Source: Thermoproteales archaeon (GTDB lineage Archaea; Thermoproteota; Thermoprotei; Thermofilales; Thermofilaceae). From it: 37,247 bases of DNA. This document shows, piece after piece, positions 22,549 through 30,886 of this stretch. The stretch is from positions 1 through 37,247 of the forward strand of contig JAGGXB010000127.1 of NCBI GenBank assembly GCA_021163245.1. Direction: 5' to 3'. A program made the position numbers and the translations under genes. The stretch's first letter is position 1, and each line of letters starts with the position of its first letter. A model generated the notes under the pieces. The model made no database searches. It worked only from the letters and a program-made list of their open reading frames with translations, and was not told the DNA's origin.

Positions 22549-24416
22549 GACGATTTATAATCCTTTAATACTTTGCTTAGGTTAAACCTCTTTGGCTTCT
22601 TAGCTAATTTAACTTTAAAGAATTCAGTAATAACCTTGTATCTTTTCGCTCTATGAATGGGTTTACCCTTTATACTATGTCCATGAGCTCCTTTCTTAAA
22701 AATTAATATATAGGCCTCCTTACCCATATCTTTTAAAACATGATAAAACATAACCGACTGATCAAGTGGACATCTATAATCCTCTAAACTATGGATAAAC
22801 AGTACAGGAGTAACTACATTAGTAGCATAAAATATTGGACTTAGCTTTCTGAAATTTCTGCTTCTAAAGGGATTACTTCCTATTATCTCTCTATCAAACC
22901 ACAAACCTATATCAGAAAAAGCAAAACTTGTGAACCAATACGAGATTCCGTTTTCACTTACTGCTGCTTTAAATATATTGGTTTGTGTTATAGCCCAATT
23001 TGTCATAAATCCTCCATAACTTATTCCAGTTATACCTATACGCTTAGGATCTACATCCTTATTGTTAATGAACCATTTAACACCTTCCATTATATCTTTA
23101 AAATCTTCCAGGCCCGTTCTTTTAACAACTTTTAATGCAAACTTTTCGTCATAACCTCCACTACCTCTAGGATTAACAAACACGACATAGAACCCATTCT
23201 TAGCGAGTAATTGCATTAGGAAACTGAAACGATAACCATACATTCCTTTTGGTCCACCATGAACAAATACTATCATCGGAGCTTTCTCCCTAGTTTTCTT
23301 GTTATCTGGTTCTAAATACCATCCATCAATCTTTGTGCCATCAAAGCTTTCATATGCGAAATATTTATTGTGTAAAAGCTTCAATTTATTTATAACTTCT
23401 CTATTATAGTTAGTTAACTGAATATTTTTCTTTCTAAAAATGTAAACTTCTCCCGGGTTTATATCGGACATTAAGATATATGCTAGCAACCCATCCTTGA
23501 CATCATAATAGGTAACCCATCCATTTTCCTTAACAAGTGTTTTCTTTTCTCCATCACTGAATACCTCTAACAATATTTTTCCTCTTTTATATGTTTTAAA
23601 ATATACTTTCCCCCTATCTATCTTCGGGTCAGCGTTCTCAAAAACAAAATCTTCAGTGAGTGAAACTAATTCATCTTTATCATAGAGATACACAAAATTG
23701 TGCTCCATTATCGATTTTTTCTTAGGTTTACCTAAAAGAACAATTTTTTTACCCTCTACATCGGTAGCCTTAAAGGATACATTTCGTAAAATAAACTCTT
23801 TTTCTTTCCCATCAAGTAATACTATATCATATAGTTTGTATGGATTATTTCTTTTAGGAATATTAGAGAGTATTTTGTCACCGCACCATAATGAAGTCGA
23901 AAAACGAGGCAAAGTAAAAGTATCTAATACTTCTCCAGCTTCAATATCTAAAACCTGTAAAAGAACTTCTTCACCATCGAGGAACCCTTTATTATCAAAC
24001 CATACGGGAATATCATCTTCAAACCATAGATCAGGATCATCTCTTCTCCTTATGGAAGAGATAAGAACTTTTCTACCATCCCTGTTCCAATCCATATCAG
24101 TTATAGTTTTAGTTTCCATGATCTTTCTGCTACTTAATGTGTCTATATCACAGACATATAGCTCAAATTTTTCTTTATCCTCCAATCTTTTAACATAAGT
24201 CAATCTTCTTCCATCCGGGCTAAATCTAGGCATTAAAGCGTCCTTCACAAATTTTCTTAATCCATCTTGCTCAATCACAATTGTATTCTCATACTTATTA
24301 TCAGAAAAATTAACTTTTGTTAAAACATATGCTATTAAACCTTTAGGTGATACACGTATATCACTAAGATAAACAAATTTTCCAAAAGTTTTCTCATCCC
24401 ACATACTAAAAACCAT
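22542..24416 (-). CDS. S9 family serine peptidase (acylaminoacyl-peptidase/prolyl oligopeptidase type)
   Basis: 624 residues. Residues 1-345 are beta-propeller repeats (for example MPRFSPDGRRLTYV at 62-75 and TDMDWNRDGRKVLIS at 106-120). Residues 350-600 form an alpha/beta hydrolase with the nucleophile in GISYGGF (S466), aspartate in HSLEDYRCP (D546) and histidine in GAHGH (H578), plus the oxyanion block VFVHGGP and NPRGSGGY. Such enzymes cut short peptides, or N-acyl residues from peptides, in the cytoplasm; no signal peptide is seen. It may process peptides brought in by the importer, but that is only a guess from general function. An alternative start is ATG at 24404. Confidence 0.92.
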   Translation of the reverse strand: MVFSMWDEKTFGKFVYLSDIRVSPKGLIAYVLTKVNFSDNKYENTIVIEQDGLRKFVKDALMPRFSPDGRRLTYVKRLEDKEKFELYVCDIDTLSSRKIMETKTITDMDWNRDGRKVLISSIRRRDDPDLWFEDDIPVWFDNKGFLDGEEVLLQVLDIEAGEVLDTFTLPRFSTSLWCGDKILSNIPKRNNPYKLYDIVLLDGKEKEFILRNVSFKATDVEGKKIVLLGKPKKKSIMEHNFVYLYDKDELVSLTEDFVFENADPKIDRGKVYFKTYKRGKILLEVFSDGEKKTLVKENGWVTYYDVKDGLLAYILMSDINPGEVYIFRKKNIQLTNYNREVINKLKLLHNKYFAYESFDGTKIDGWYLEPDNKKTREKAPMIVFVHGGPKGMYGYRFSFLMQLLAKNGFYVVFVNPRGSGGYDEKFALKVVKRTGLEDFKDIMEGVKWFINNKDVDPKRIGITGISYGGFMTNWAITQTNIFKAAVSENGISYWFTSFAFSDIGLWFDREIIGSNPFRSRNFRKLSPIFYATNVVTPVLFIHSLEDYRCPLDQSVMFYHVLKDMGKEAYILIFKKGAHGHSIKGKPIHRAKRYKVITEFFKVKLAKKPKRFNLSKVLKDYKSSQ

Positions 24417-24456
24417 ATAATAATTATCATACTTAGAAAAAAGTTTAATTCCTCCT

Positions 24457-25593
24457 CTACAATCTTTTTTCTATAAATAAAAGTATCAAAATAAATACTG
24501 GAGAAACTAAAACTATAAGAAAAGATATATATAGAGAGAACATACTAGAGAAAAATCCTATTAGAAGCGAATATGTAAAAGAGCCAAGAATACCTATGCT
24601 GAATAAAAGTCCAGAGAATATACCTATATGTTTTTTACATGTTTCTATACATAACCCATAAATTGTCGGGAACATTGGAGCGAATAAAAATCCGACTATT
24701 ATCCAATAAAAAATGTTTAATTGACTCCTTTCAAAAACGCCGAGTACTAAAAATAAGAATGCTAATATACTTGAGATCCCTATAGCTTTTCTGAAACCTA
24801 TCTTATCGACGAAAATTGACCAAATCATTCTTCCTATACCGAGAGATATCCAGAAGAGTCCTAGTGAAATCTCTACGATAATTTTAGGTGAATTGTTCTC
24901 ATATAAAAGCGAAGGTAACCATACATTTATCGCTTGCTCAATGCCTAGGTATAAGAACATGACCAATGATATAACAAAAAATTTTTTCGCTGTATCTTTT
25001 TCCATAAAGATTTTAGTGGAAGATTCTTCTTCAGGCATTATTCCTCCTATCTCTTTTCTAGCAGTAAATAATAGAGAGACTAATCCGAGCAGACATAAAG
25101 ATATTATGTAGTATGGTATCAGGTAGTTCAACCTATAAACAGATGTTAATGTTATCAGTGCTGGTCCTAAAAATGCTCCAATATTCCAACCAATATGTAC
25201 GAGATTAAGTACCATACCCTTTTTCTCTTTATATGCGAATCCTATTATAGGATTTACCGCTATCTCAAAAAATCCTGTTCCTAAACCTATTAAAAAATAT
25301 AAAAAGTACATAAGGAATGAGGGAATAACGGATGGAAAACCGGATAGGCCCAAGAATATCATTCCGGTTGAGAATAGAATAAGATTATAATATCCAACAT
25401 AAGAAACAAGAATACCACCGATAAAAGACAAGAAACCTCCAAAATAAGACATGCTAGCAATATAACTTATCTGTGAATATTCTAACTTATATGTTTTTCT
25501 AAGAATAGGTACGATTGGACCTAACAAGGTATTCGCTGCAGCAATAAAAACATAGTATATAAATAATATTAAAGCTACCCTAAACTTTTTCAT
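24457..25593 (-). CDS. MFS transporter, FucP-like
   Basis: 378 residues with about 12 hydrophobic helices. The N-terminal half (AANTLLGPIVPILRKTYKL, then GTGFFEIAVNPIIGFAY) resembles sugar:proton symporters of the FucP branch; an inter-domain loop with EEESSTKIFMEKD separates the halves. The substrate is unknown; the occurrence of two fucose-isomerase-like genes in the window is suggestive but they are far away. A GAGGTTTG motif lies about 9 nt before the ATG. The start is only 32 bp from the divergent DUF362 gene. Confidence 0.82.
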   Translation of the reverse strand: MKKFRVALILFIYYVFIAAANTLLGPIVPILRKTYKLEYSQISYIASMSYFGGFLSFIGGILVSYVGYYNLILFSTGMIFLGLSGFPSVIPSFLMYFLYFLIGLGTGFFEIAVNPIIGFAYKEKKGMVLNLVHIGWNIGAFLGPALITLTSVYRLNYLIPYYIISLCLLGLVSLLFTARKEIGGIMPEEESSTKIFMEKDTAKKFFVISLVMFLYLGIEQAINVWLPSLLYENNSPKIIVEISLGLFWISLGIGRMIWSIFVDKIGFRKAIGISSILAFLFLVLGVFERSQLNIFYWIIVGFLFAPMFPTIYGLCIETCKKHIGIFSGLLFSIGILGSFTYSLLIGFFSSMFSLYISFLIVLVSPVFILILLFIEKRL

Positions 25594-25625
25594 CTACAAC
25601 AAACCTCTCAGTCCAACTTTTAACA

Positions 25626-26411
25626 ATGACAAAATTATTATTATTGTTTTTCTTCAAAAACATGATGCCCCAAAAATCTATAGATATGCCCCATATAATT
25701 AAAAAGTCAGACATTGCTAATCTAGTTAAAATATTCTCAAGTTTCTTATATGGAAACTATAAGATCTGTATGATAAAATCAAATGTATGTGGTTATTATC
25801 CACCCGATATTGAGATTTTACATGCAATTTTAAGGGAGATATTTCCCAAATGTAACAGGATATTTATTGGAGATACTTCAAGTACTATCTATAACGCTGA
25901 TAAAAGACTCGTTGAACTAGGTTTAACGAGACTCTCAGATAGTTTTGGAGAAAAAGTGAAAGCAGTTGATTTTTCAAAAATTTCAGAAACTATCAAAGTC
26001 CAAGTTCCTAAACCTCATTCATTAAAAAATTATCCTATTCCTAAAATCGTCTACGACACTGATTTGTTAGTTAACATTGGAAAAATAGGTATACATTCTA
26101 CAACAACCATTACAGCCGCATGCAAGAACCTTTTTGGACTTGTTTCAAGTAAGATGAAGTACTTCAAATATCATCCCTTAGGAATGGATAGAGTTATAGC
26201 TGACCTTGTACAAATAATTAAACCCGATATTAATATCTTTGAGGCAGGCAACTATATAGTTATAGGAAAAGATGTATTAAGTGTTGATATTGCCGCCTCT
26301 CTCTTAATAGGAATTAATCCAGTTAATGTAAAACATCTTAGGTTAATCTCAAGTGATAGAAATCTTAATCTTGCCGATATTGTAAATTTATTAAAAGAAT
26401 CTATTGAATAA
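25626..26411 (+). CDS. DUF362 domain protein
   Basis: 261 residues of the DUF362 family: KICMIKSNVCGYYPPDIEIL near 47-66, IFIGDTSS, then DLLVNIGKIGIHSTTTITAACKNLFGLV and DINIFEAGNYIVIG. The family is a single alpha/beta domain, often found with ferredoxin domains, of unresolved enzymology. Here no 4Fe-4S cysteines are present, so this is the short form. The N-terminal extension LLLLFFFKNMMPQ before the domain is unusual; the ATGs at 25662/25665 or 25686 are alternative starts, and they would also widen the very short divergent promoter gap. Confidence 0.8.
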   Translation: MTKLLLLFFFKNMMPQKSIDMPHIIKKSDIANLVKIFSSFLYGNYKICMIKSNVCGYYPPDIEILHAILREIFPKCNRIFIGDTSSTIYNADKRLVELGLTRLSDSFGEKVKAVDFSKISETIKVQVPKPHSLKNYPIPKIVYDTDLLVNIGKIGIHSTTTITAACKNLFGLVSSKMKYFKYHPLGMDRVIADLVQIIKPDINIFEAGNYIVIGKDVLSVDIAASLLIGINPVNVKHLRLISSDRNLNLADIVNLLKESIE

Positions 26412-26489
26412 TCCAAATGACTATAACTTAATCTATGGTTATGTTAATCACTGGAAAGGTGCACAAAACTATATAACATAAATGTTTAA

Positions 26490-27614
26490 CTATCTTAGTT
26501 TTCCATATTTTAAACCGCAATCTATATAGTGGATTATATTTTCCTTTATTTCTTTCTTCAAGGGAGTTGTAAGTGGCATAGCTGTTGGACATAGAATAAA
26601 ACCACCATTTGATGCTCCTTCCCTTATAGCTTTAGCAACATATTTCTCTATAACCTCCTTAGTTCCAATTTCGAATAACCTTTCCTCAATATTTCCAATA
26701 AGTACAATATCACTTCCAAGAATTTTTCTAGCCTCTCTAAGTTCTATATCTCCGTCAGGAGGAGGCTCTAGAGGATCTATAGCATCTATCTCCATATTTT
26801 TAATATATGGTAATACTTTTCTAACCTTACCATGTGAATGAAGTCTAGCAAAACCATTATATTTATGGATAAGATCTACTAGTTCAATATCGTAAGACAC
26901 TACTAGATGTTCAAAATTTTTAGGATGAAGAAAAGGCGGTGTTGCATATTCAGGTCCTACTATTCTATATAAAGTTACAGCTCCGTTTTGCAATAAGTGT
27001 TTAAGATAGTTATATATTCTCTCATGGAAAAAATCCATCAATTCAAATATGAGTTCTCTTCTTCTAATAAACATTTTAATGAATCTTGATAATCCAAACA
27101 ATTCAACTGTAAGACACAGAGCATCAGGAATACTTCCCATAATAATTCCTGAATCAACAAGTTTTTTATCCAATTCGAAAAATGAATCAATCTTTGGTCT
27201 CCATGGCTTATAAGGAATCGACAGTATCTTTTTGGCATCTGCTTCATCTTCACATAAATGCTTTATTGTCCAGGAAGTATGAACTCCCTTATCTTGTCTA
27301 ATAATAGAGGAAAGGATGCCTTTTGGAGTATTTAATATTGTTTTAGTGTAAACTGATCCTTTTTTCTCCCAACTTATCCTATTAATGTCTTCCTTATCTA
27401 TAACTCCATAAAACAAAACAGGTTTTTCACTTGAGGGTGCCCAAAAATACATTTTATCGGTCTTTCCCTTAGCATACTCAAGTATCTCAACATATTCTGG
27501 ATAGTTATGTATCCAATTATCATAGAAACCGTCAAACTCATATAGAGAGATAGGGACTCTGTCAACATCTTCTCCCTGTAATATCCTCAACAGACGTTCC
27601 CTAGAACTCAACAT
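26490..27614 (-). CDS. Uroporphyrinogen decarboxylase (URO-D) family protein, methyltransferase-like
   Basis: About 374 residues of COG0407. It starts with the family block SSRERLLRILQGEDVDRVPI, and has HSHGKVRKVLPYI (where MtaA/MtbA corrinoid:CoM methyltransferases have a zinc-binding HxC motif), DPLEPPPDGDI, GNIEERL and GGFILCPTAMPL with the later cysteine. The first C of the usual motif is H here, so the metal site, if present, is H/C mixed. True HemE is unlikely because the N-terminal substrate signature is absent. A longer form from 27716 would add 34 atypical residues; ATG at 27614 matches the family start. Substrate unknown. Confidence 0.82.
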   Translation of the reverse strand: MLSSRERLLRILQGEDVDRVPISLYEFDGFYDNWIHNYPEYVEILEYAKGKTDKMYFWAPSSEKPVLFYGVIDKEDINRISWEKKGSVYTKTILNTPKGILSSIIRQDKGVHTSWTIKHLCEDEADAKKILSIPYKPWRPKIDSFFELDKKLVDSGIIMGSIPDALCLTVELFGLSRFIKMFIRRRELIFELMDFFHERIYNYLKHLLQNGAVTLYRIVGPEYATPPFLHPKNFEHLVVSYDIELVDLIHKYNGFARLHSHGKVRKVLPYIKNMEIDAIDPLEPPPDGDIELREARKILGSDIVLIGNIEERLFEIGTKEVIEKYVAKAIREGASNGGFILCPTAMPLTTPLKKEIKENIIHYIDCGLKYGKLR

Positions 27615-27737
27615 ATTCAAGTCTACCTTTAATATTAAACAGTAAAAATCAATATATATATAATAATCATCACTATACGCTATCCTTAAACCCATTCTAT
27701 AAGAGAAAGATATCAATTAGGAATCTTCCATTTAAAA

Positions 27738-28928
27738 TTAATCTTTTATCATTATCAAAAGAATAATTACGAAGATTAGCAACATAATTGTCGTTATAAA
27801 TGGAGCTCTTGGAGAATAATCATACAAGTATCCTCCAATCAAAGGACCTGGAGTTCGTGCAATACTACCTAGGAATCCCCAAACACCCATTGTTATAGGG
27901 ATTATATCTTTTGAAATTTCCTCACTTTTCTCAGTAATGTAAGCTGTTGATATTGGTCCCCAGAAACTGAACATAAATCCCATAAAAATTGCACCAATAT
28001 ATATGATGAAAATATTCCATGCTAAAACATATAGACTAAGAAAAATTATCCCTGTCAATTCTGACAATATTAGGAAAAATACTCTTTTTTTCATTTTATC
28101 AGATAAATAGCCTGAAAAAATGAACCCTAAAATTCCAATAATATTAGATACAAGATTTATTACTGCTTGATCATTAGGTGTAGCCTTTAGAGTTTGAGCA
28201 ATGTATATAGATGTATACATAAATATTAAACTCCATGAAAATCCATCTATTTGAAAAACTATCAATGTGTATAATAATTTTCTATGTTTAAAAATTAAGG
28301 GTATCATTTTAAATTGATCTAATATTGATGTTTCTTTTTTTGATGTCGTCTCATCGTTCAATGAAAGATATAACAAGGGAATAATCCCAATTAAGAGAAT
28401 CAAAAAAGAAGTTATAAATATCGCCGGAAAACCCATACCTAGTCCTTGATACATATAACTTCCTATAAAGGGTCCTATAGAAGAAAATAATGTTTGTAAC
28501 GCCGAAATAATACCCATAACTGAAGCCCTCCTCTCACTGCTAAAGTATTTGGCTATAACAGTCCCCCTGACAGTATTATAAACTGGAAACATCATTCTTG
28601 AAAAAATCACACCTATTGAAAAGAAAATAAATGAAAATATACCAAGACTAGCAAAATAATAGAACAGTCTTGAAAACATTATAAATGAATAACCTATAGA
28701 AAATGTTTTAAAATACCCGACTACTGGCATAATTGAGGAAAACGGAATCCTACTAAATATTATTATTGTAGAAGCTATAGTACCTATAAGTCCATATTCT
28801 TTCATAGGTATTTTTAACGCTAATATAAAATAAGGGAAAACAGATACCACAATCGATGTTCCTAAGCTACTTATCGTTAACGTTAAAACGAATAAAATTA
28901 TTCTCTTTCGCTCGATATCGTTTAACAT
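27738..28928 (-). CDS. MFS transporter
   Basis: About 396 residues, 11-12 hydrophobic helices. Family blocks: FSRIPFSSIMPVVGY between helices 2 and 3, then an SSERRASVMGIISALQTLFSSIGPFIG region, and the late GFLGSIARTPGPLIGGYLYD. It looks like a drug- or metabolite-exporter type of MFS; the substrate is unknown. The ATG at 28928 follows GGTGGAAAAGG closely and is preferred over the TTG at 28985. It lies upstream of the URO-D gene on the same strand with a 123-bp gap (to 27614) rich in AT, which could hold a separate promoter. Confidence 0.82.
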   Translation of the reverse strand: MLNDIERKRIILFVLTLTISSLGTSIVVSVFPYFILALKIPMKEYGLIGTIASTIIIFSRIPFSSIMPVVGYFKTFSIGYSFIMFSRLFYYFASLGIFSFIFFSIGVIFSRMMFPVYNTVRGTVIAKYFSSERRASVMGIISALQTLFSSIGPFIGSYMYQGLGMGFPAIFITSFLILLIGIIPLLYLSLNDETTSKKETSILDQFKMIPLIFKHRKLLYTLIVFQIDGFSWSLIFMYTSIYIAQTLKATPNDQAVINLVSNIIGILGFIFSGYLSDKMKKRVFFLILSELTGIIFLSLYVLAWNIFIIYIGAIFMGFMFSFWGPISTAYITEKSEEISKDIIPITMGVWGFLGSIARTPGPLIGGYLYDYSPRAPFITTIMLLIFVIILLIMIKD

Positions 28929-29020
28929 CCTTTTCCACCAAACATATTGTGAATAAAAATAAAGGATATTAAAATTATTTTGCAATATATGCTAAGAAAG
29001 CTGGAAATTTATGTTTATGA

Positions 29021-29046
29021 AATACTAATATTTATATATTAGTATT
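29021..29046. promoter_or_regulatory. Perfect palindrome over the promoter of the orphan 241-residue gene
   Basis: Arms AATACTAATA (29021-29030) and TATTAGTATT (29037-29046) are exact inverted copies around the 6-bp spacer TTTATA. The spacer and right arm form a TATA-like TTTATATATT, and the palindrome ends only 9 nt before the ATG at 29056. A protein bound here would cover the TATA box, so repression is the simplest reading. Confidence 0.6.
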
Positions 29047-29055
29047 TGTTTCTTA

Positions 29056-29781
29056 ATGAGTGATATTATGATAAAATTCTCAAATAAATTTGATGCTACT
29101 AATATAAAAATGCCTTCTTCGATGAAAAAAGGCTGGGAGCAGAATACTGATTATTTTCCTAGTGGTAACAATCAGGGAAATCAAGTTAAATTATCACCGG
29201 CAGCTATCATGTATCTTTTTCCCGAATTTTTTTCTAGAAAACCACGGTTTGGTGGTTTTAAATCTCCTTGTAACAATGTAAAAGTGAAACATAATGAACT
29301 TTTTTACTCTATGTTTATAGGGACTCTTGCCGTCATGGAATATCGTAAGCTAATACGTTTCTATAAATATAAAAAGGGATTTTTAATAAAGTCCTCTAAA
29401 TTGGGAGTTTTAAAAAATAGTATGTTTGATCCAATAGAATATGGTTATCTTGCTAGACGAATTGCACGCTTGCAGGTGGGTCAGACAATATCAATATATG
29501 GAGTATTAAAGGTAGATGTAGAAACTGTAGTTCCCGAGAAATATTTTATTAACCAGGTATTCAAATATGATCTGACAGGTAAAGGATTATTCTATGACGA
29601 TGACTCTAATAGACCAATTTGTGACAGAATATATTTTTATCGCGGTAAAGTTTCTGAGCTCAGTAAACTTTTGCAAAGTTTTGCTTTCTATAGAAAAGAT
29701 GAATATAAGATGATAATAAAGGAAATACGACAAGTCTTTACAGATATGAAACCTGAGGAAGAGGAGGACGACTGGGACTAA
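29056..29781 (+). CDS. Unknown 241-residue protein with acidic tail
   Basis: I do not recognise this protein. It is soluble-looking, with no signal or membrane segment. Residues 45-62 (KLSPAAIMYLFPEFFSRK) and 80-125 (ELFYSMFIGTLAVMEYRKLI and onward) are probably helical; DPIEYGYLARRIARLQVGQT at about 125-145 is followed by short beta-like stretches, and a YDDDSNRPICDRIYFYRGK segment precedes a C-terminal helix. The end is strongly acidic (EEEEDDWD). A regulatory or adaptor protein is possible, but no DNA-binding motif is certain. A perfect palindrome overlaps its promoter and T runs follow it, so it appears to be a single-gene, tightly controlled unit. The ATG at 29068 is an alternative start. 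Confidence 0.7.
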   Translation: MSDIMIKFSNKFDATNIKMPSSMKKGWEQNTDYFPSGNNQGNQVKLSPAAIMYLFPEFFSRKPRFGGFKSPCNNVKVKHNELFYSMFIGTLAVMEYRKLIRFYKYKKGFLIKSSKLGVLKNSMFDPIEYGYLARRIARLQVGQTISIYGVLKVDVETVVPEKYFINQVFKYDLTGKGLFYDDDSNRPICDRIYFYRGKVSELSKLLQSFAFYRKDEYKMIIKEIRQVFTDMKPEEEEDDWD

Positions 29782-29810
29782 GTCTGAGAAATGACATCAT
29801 ATAAATTATC

Positions 29811-29831
29811 GTAATTTTTTTAACATTTTTT
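29811..29831 (+). terminator. U-rich terminator between the orphan gene and the his operon
   Basis: Runs of eight and six T (about 29814-29831) lie some 30 nt after the stop of the 241-residue gene and before the TATA-like TTTTTAAG (29840-29847) of the his operon. This is a typical archaeal T-run termination signal. Confidence 0.5.
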
Positions 29832-29871
29832 GAGTAAAATTTTTAAGTTATTTATTATTAGTAACTAGTCT

Positions 29872-29877
29872 AAGGTG
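29872..29877 (+). promoter_or_regulatory. Shine-Dalgarno motif at the head of the his operon
   Basis: AAGGTG, 6 nt before ATG 29884, sits about 25-30 nt after the TATA-like TTTTTAAG at 29840-29847. The spacing is right for efficient initiation, but the ATG opens a frame that stops after 10 codons, out of step with hisG. Confidence 0.5.
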
Positions 29878-29883
29878 TAAAGG

Positions 29884-29916
29884 ATGAGGGATCGTACCCA
29901 CAAAGAGTATCTATAG
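29884..29916 (+). other. Short open frame with good SD, one base out of frame with hisG
   Basis: ATG at 29884 reads ten codons (MRDRTHKEYL) to TAG at 29914-29916. The hisG frame is open from 29888 onward, one nucleotide ahead. A +1 shift anywhere between the ATG and the TAG, such as near the CCC at 29897-29899, would join this start to hisG. It contains a single His codon, so a classical histidine attenuator peptide is unlikely. Confidence 0.45.
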
Positions 29917-29920
29917 AAAA

Positions 29921-30886
29921 ATTAGGTTTGCTATACCTAAAGGTTCATTACAAGAAGATACAATAAGTTTTCTAAAAAGAGCTGGTTACGAGATTAAAGG
30001 AGAAGATAGATCTTATAAGCCTAAGATTAATGATCCAGAAATTGATTTGAAAATACTTAGACCTCAGGAAATTCCGATTCTTGTACAAGAAGGGTTTTTT
30101 GATATTGGAATAACCGGGTTAGATTGGGTACTTGAAACTAACTCGAAAGTTAAAATACTTCAAAAGCTTAATTATGGAAGAGTAAAGCTAATAATGGCTA
30201 CTTCTTCAAGATTCAGTTTTAATTCTGTCGAAGAACTTTTAGAGACAATGATTGTAAACAAAGGTTTTATAAGTATTTCTACAGAATACCTAAACTTAGC
30301 CTCTAGATACATTTCATCCTTTGACAAATACAAAGATTATTGTGGCGAGGAACATCCAACTATATTAACTCCTTGGATTAGCAGAAAAGGATGTGACAAA
30401 GTTAAAATATTTCTGTCATTTGGAGCAACTGAAGCAAAGCCACCAGAGGAAGCTGATGCAATTTTTGATAACATGTCTACAGGCATAACTCTTTTTCAGA
30501 ATAATTTAAAAATTATAGGAGAGTACATGGATAGTGAAGCTGTTCTGATCGCAAATAGGGATGCTCTATTAGATGGTAGAAGAGAGAAAATTCTCGATAT
30601 AAAAACTATCCTTAAAGGTGTAGTTGACGCTAAGGAAAGACTACATATATTTGTAAATGTTAAGGAAAATAATTTAGAAAAACTTCTCGCCAAACTTCCT
30701 GCATTAAAAAGCCCAACAATTTCACCCCTGAAAGATAAGGGATGGTATTCCATTAATTCTGTAATTAGGAAGGAAGATTTTTTCAAGATTGTTAGAGATT
30801 TAAGGAAGCTGGCTCAAGGATTAGTAATATATGAACCTAAACAAGTCTTACTTTTAGAGAGTGATGCGAATGAGAATAATGGATGA
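29921..30886 (+). CDS. hisG: ATP phosphoribosyltransferase, long form (first step of histidine synthesis); start unclear
   Basis: Joins ATP and PRPP to give phosphoribosyl-ATP. The conserved N-terminus IRFAIPKGSLQEDTISFL is encoded from 29921, but the frame has no ATG, GTG or TTG before TTG 30047, which would remove 42 residues of domain I. Domains I/II include GFFDIGITGLDWV (about 50-62 from IRF); the C-terminal 75 residues (HIFVNVKENNLEKLLAKLP onward) are the regulatory ACT-like domain of the hexameric long form, the site of feedback inhibition by histidine. ATT at 29921 or ATC at 29909 are possible starts; a frameshift from ATG 29884 is the other option. The 3' end overlaps hisC. Confidence 0.85.
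   Translation: MRFAIPKGSLQEDTISFLKRAGYEIKGEDRSYKPKINDPEIDLKILRPQEIPILVQEGFFDIGITGLDWVLETNSKVKILQKLNYGRVKLIMATSSRFSFNSVEELLETMIVNKGFISISTEYLNLASRYISSFDKYKDYCGEEHPTILTPWISRKGCDKVKIFLSFGATEAKPPEEADAIFDNMSTGITLFQNNLKIIGEYMDSEAVLIANRDALLDGRREKILDIKTILKGVVDAKERLHIFVNVKENNLEKLLAKLPALKSPTISPLKDKGWYSINSVIRKEDFFKIVRDLRKLAQGLVIYEPKQVLLLESDANENNG

Noticed and set aside
29884-29916. Histidine leader (attenuator) peptide before hisG
   Set aside because: Only one His codon is present and no alternative hairpins were seen; archaeal his operons are not known to use this ribosome-stalling scheme. A frame error or recoding explains the short ORF better.
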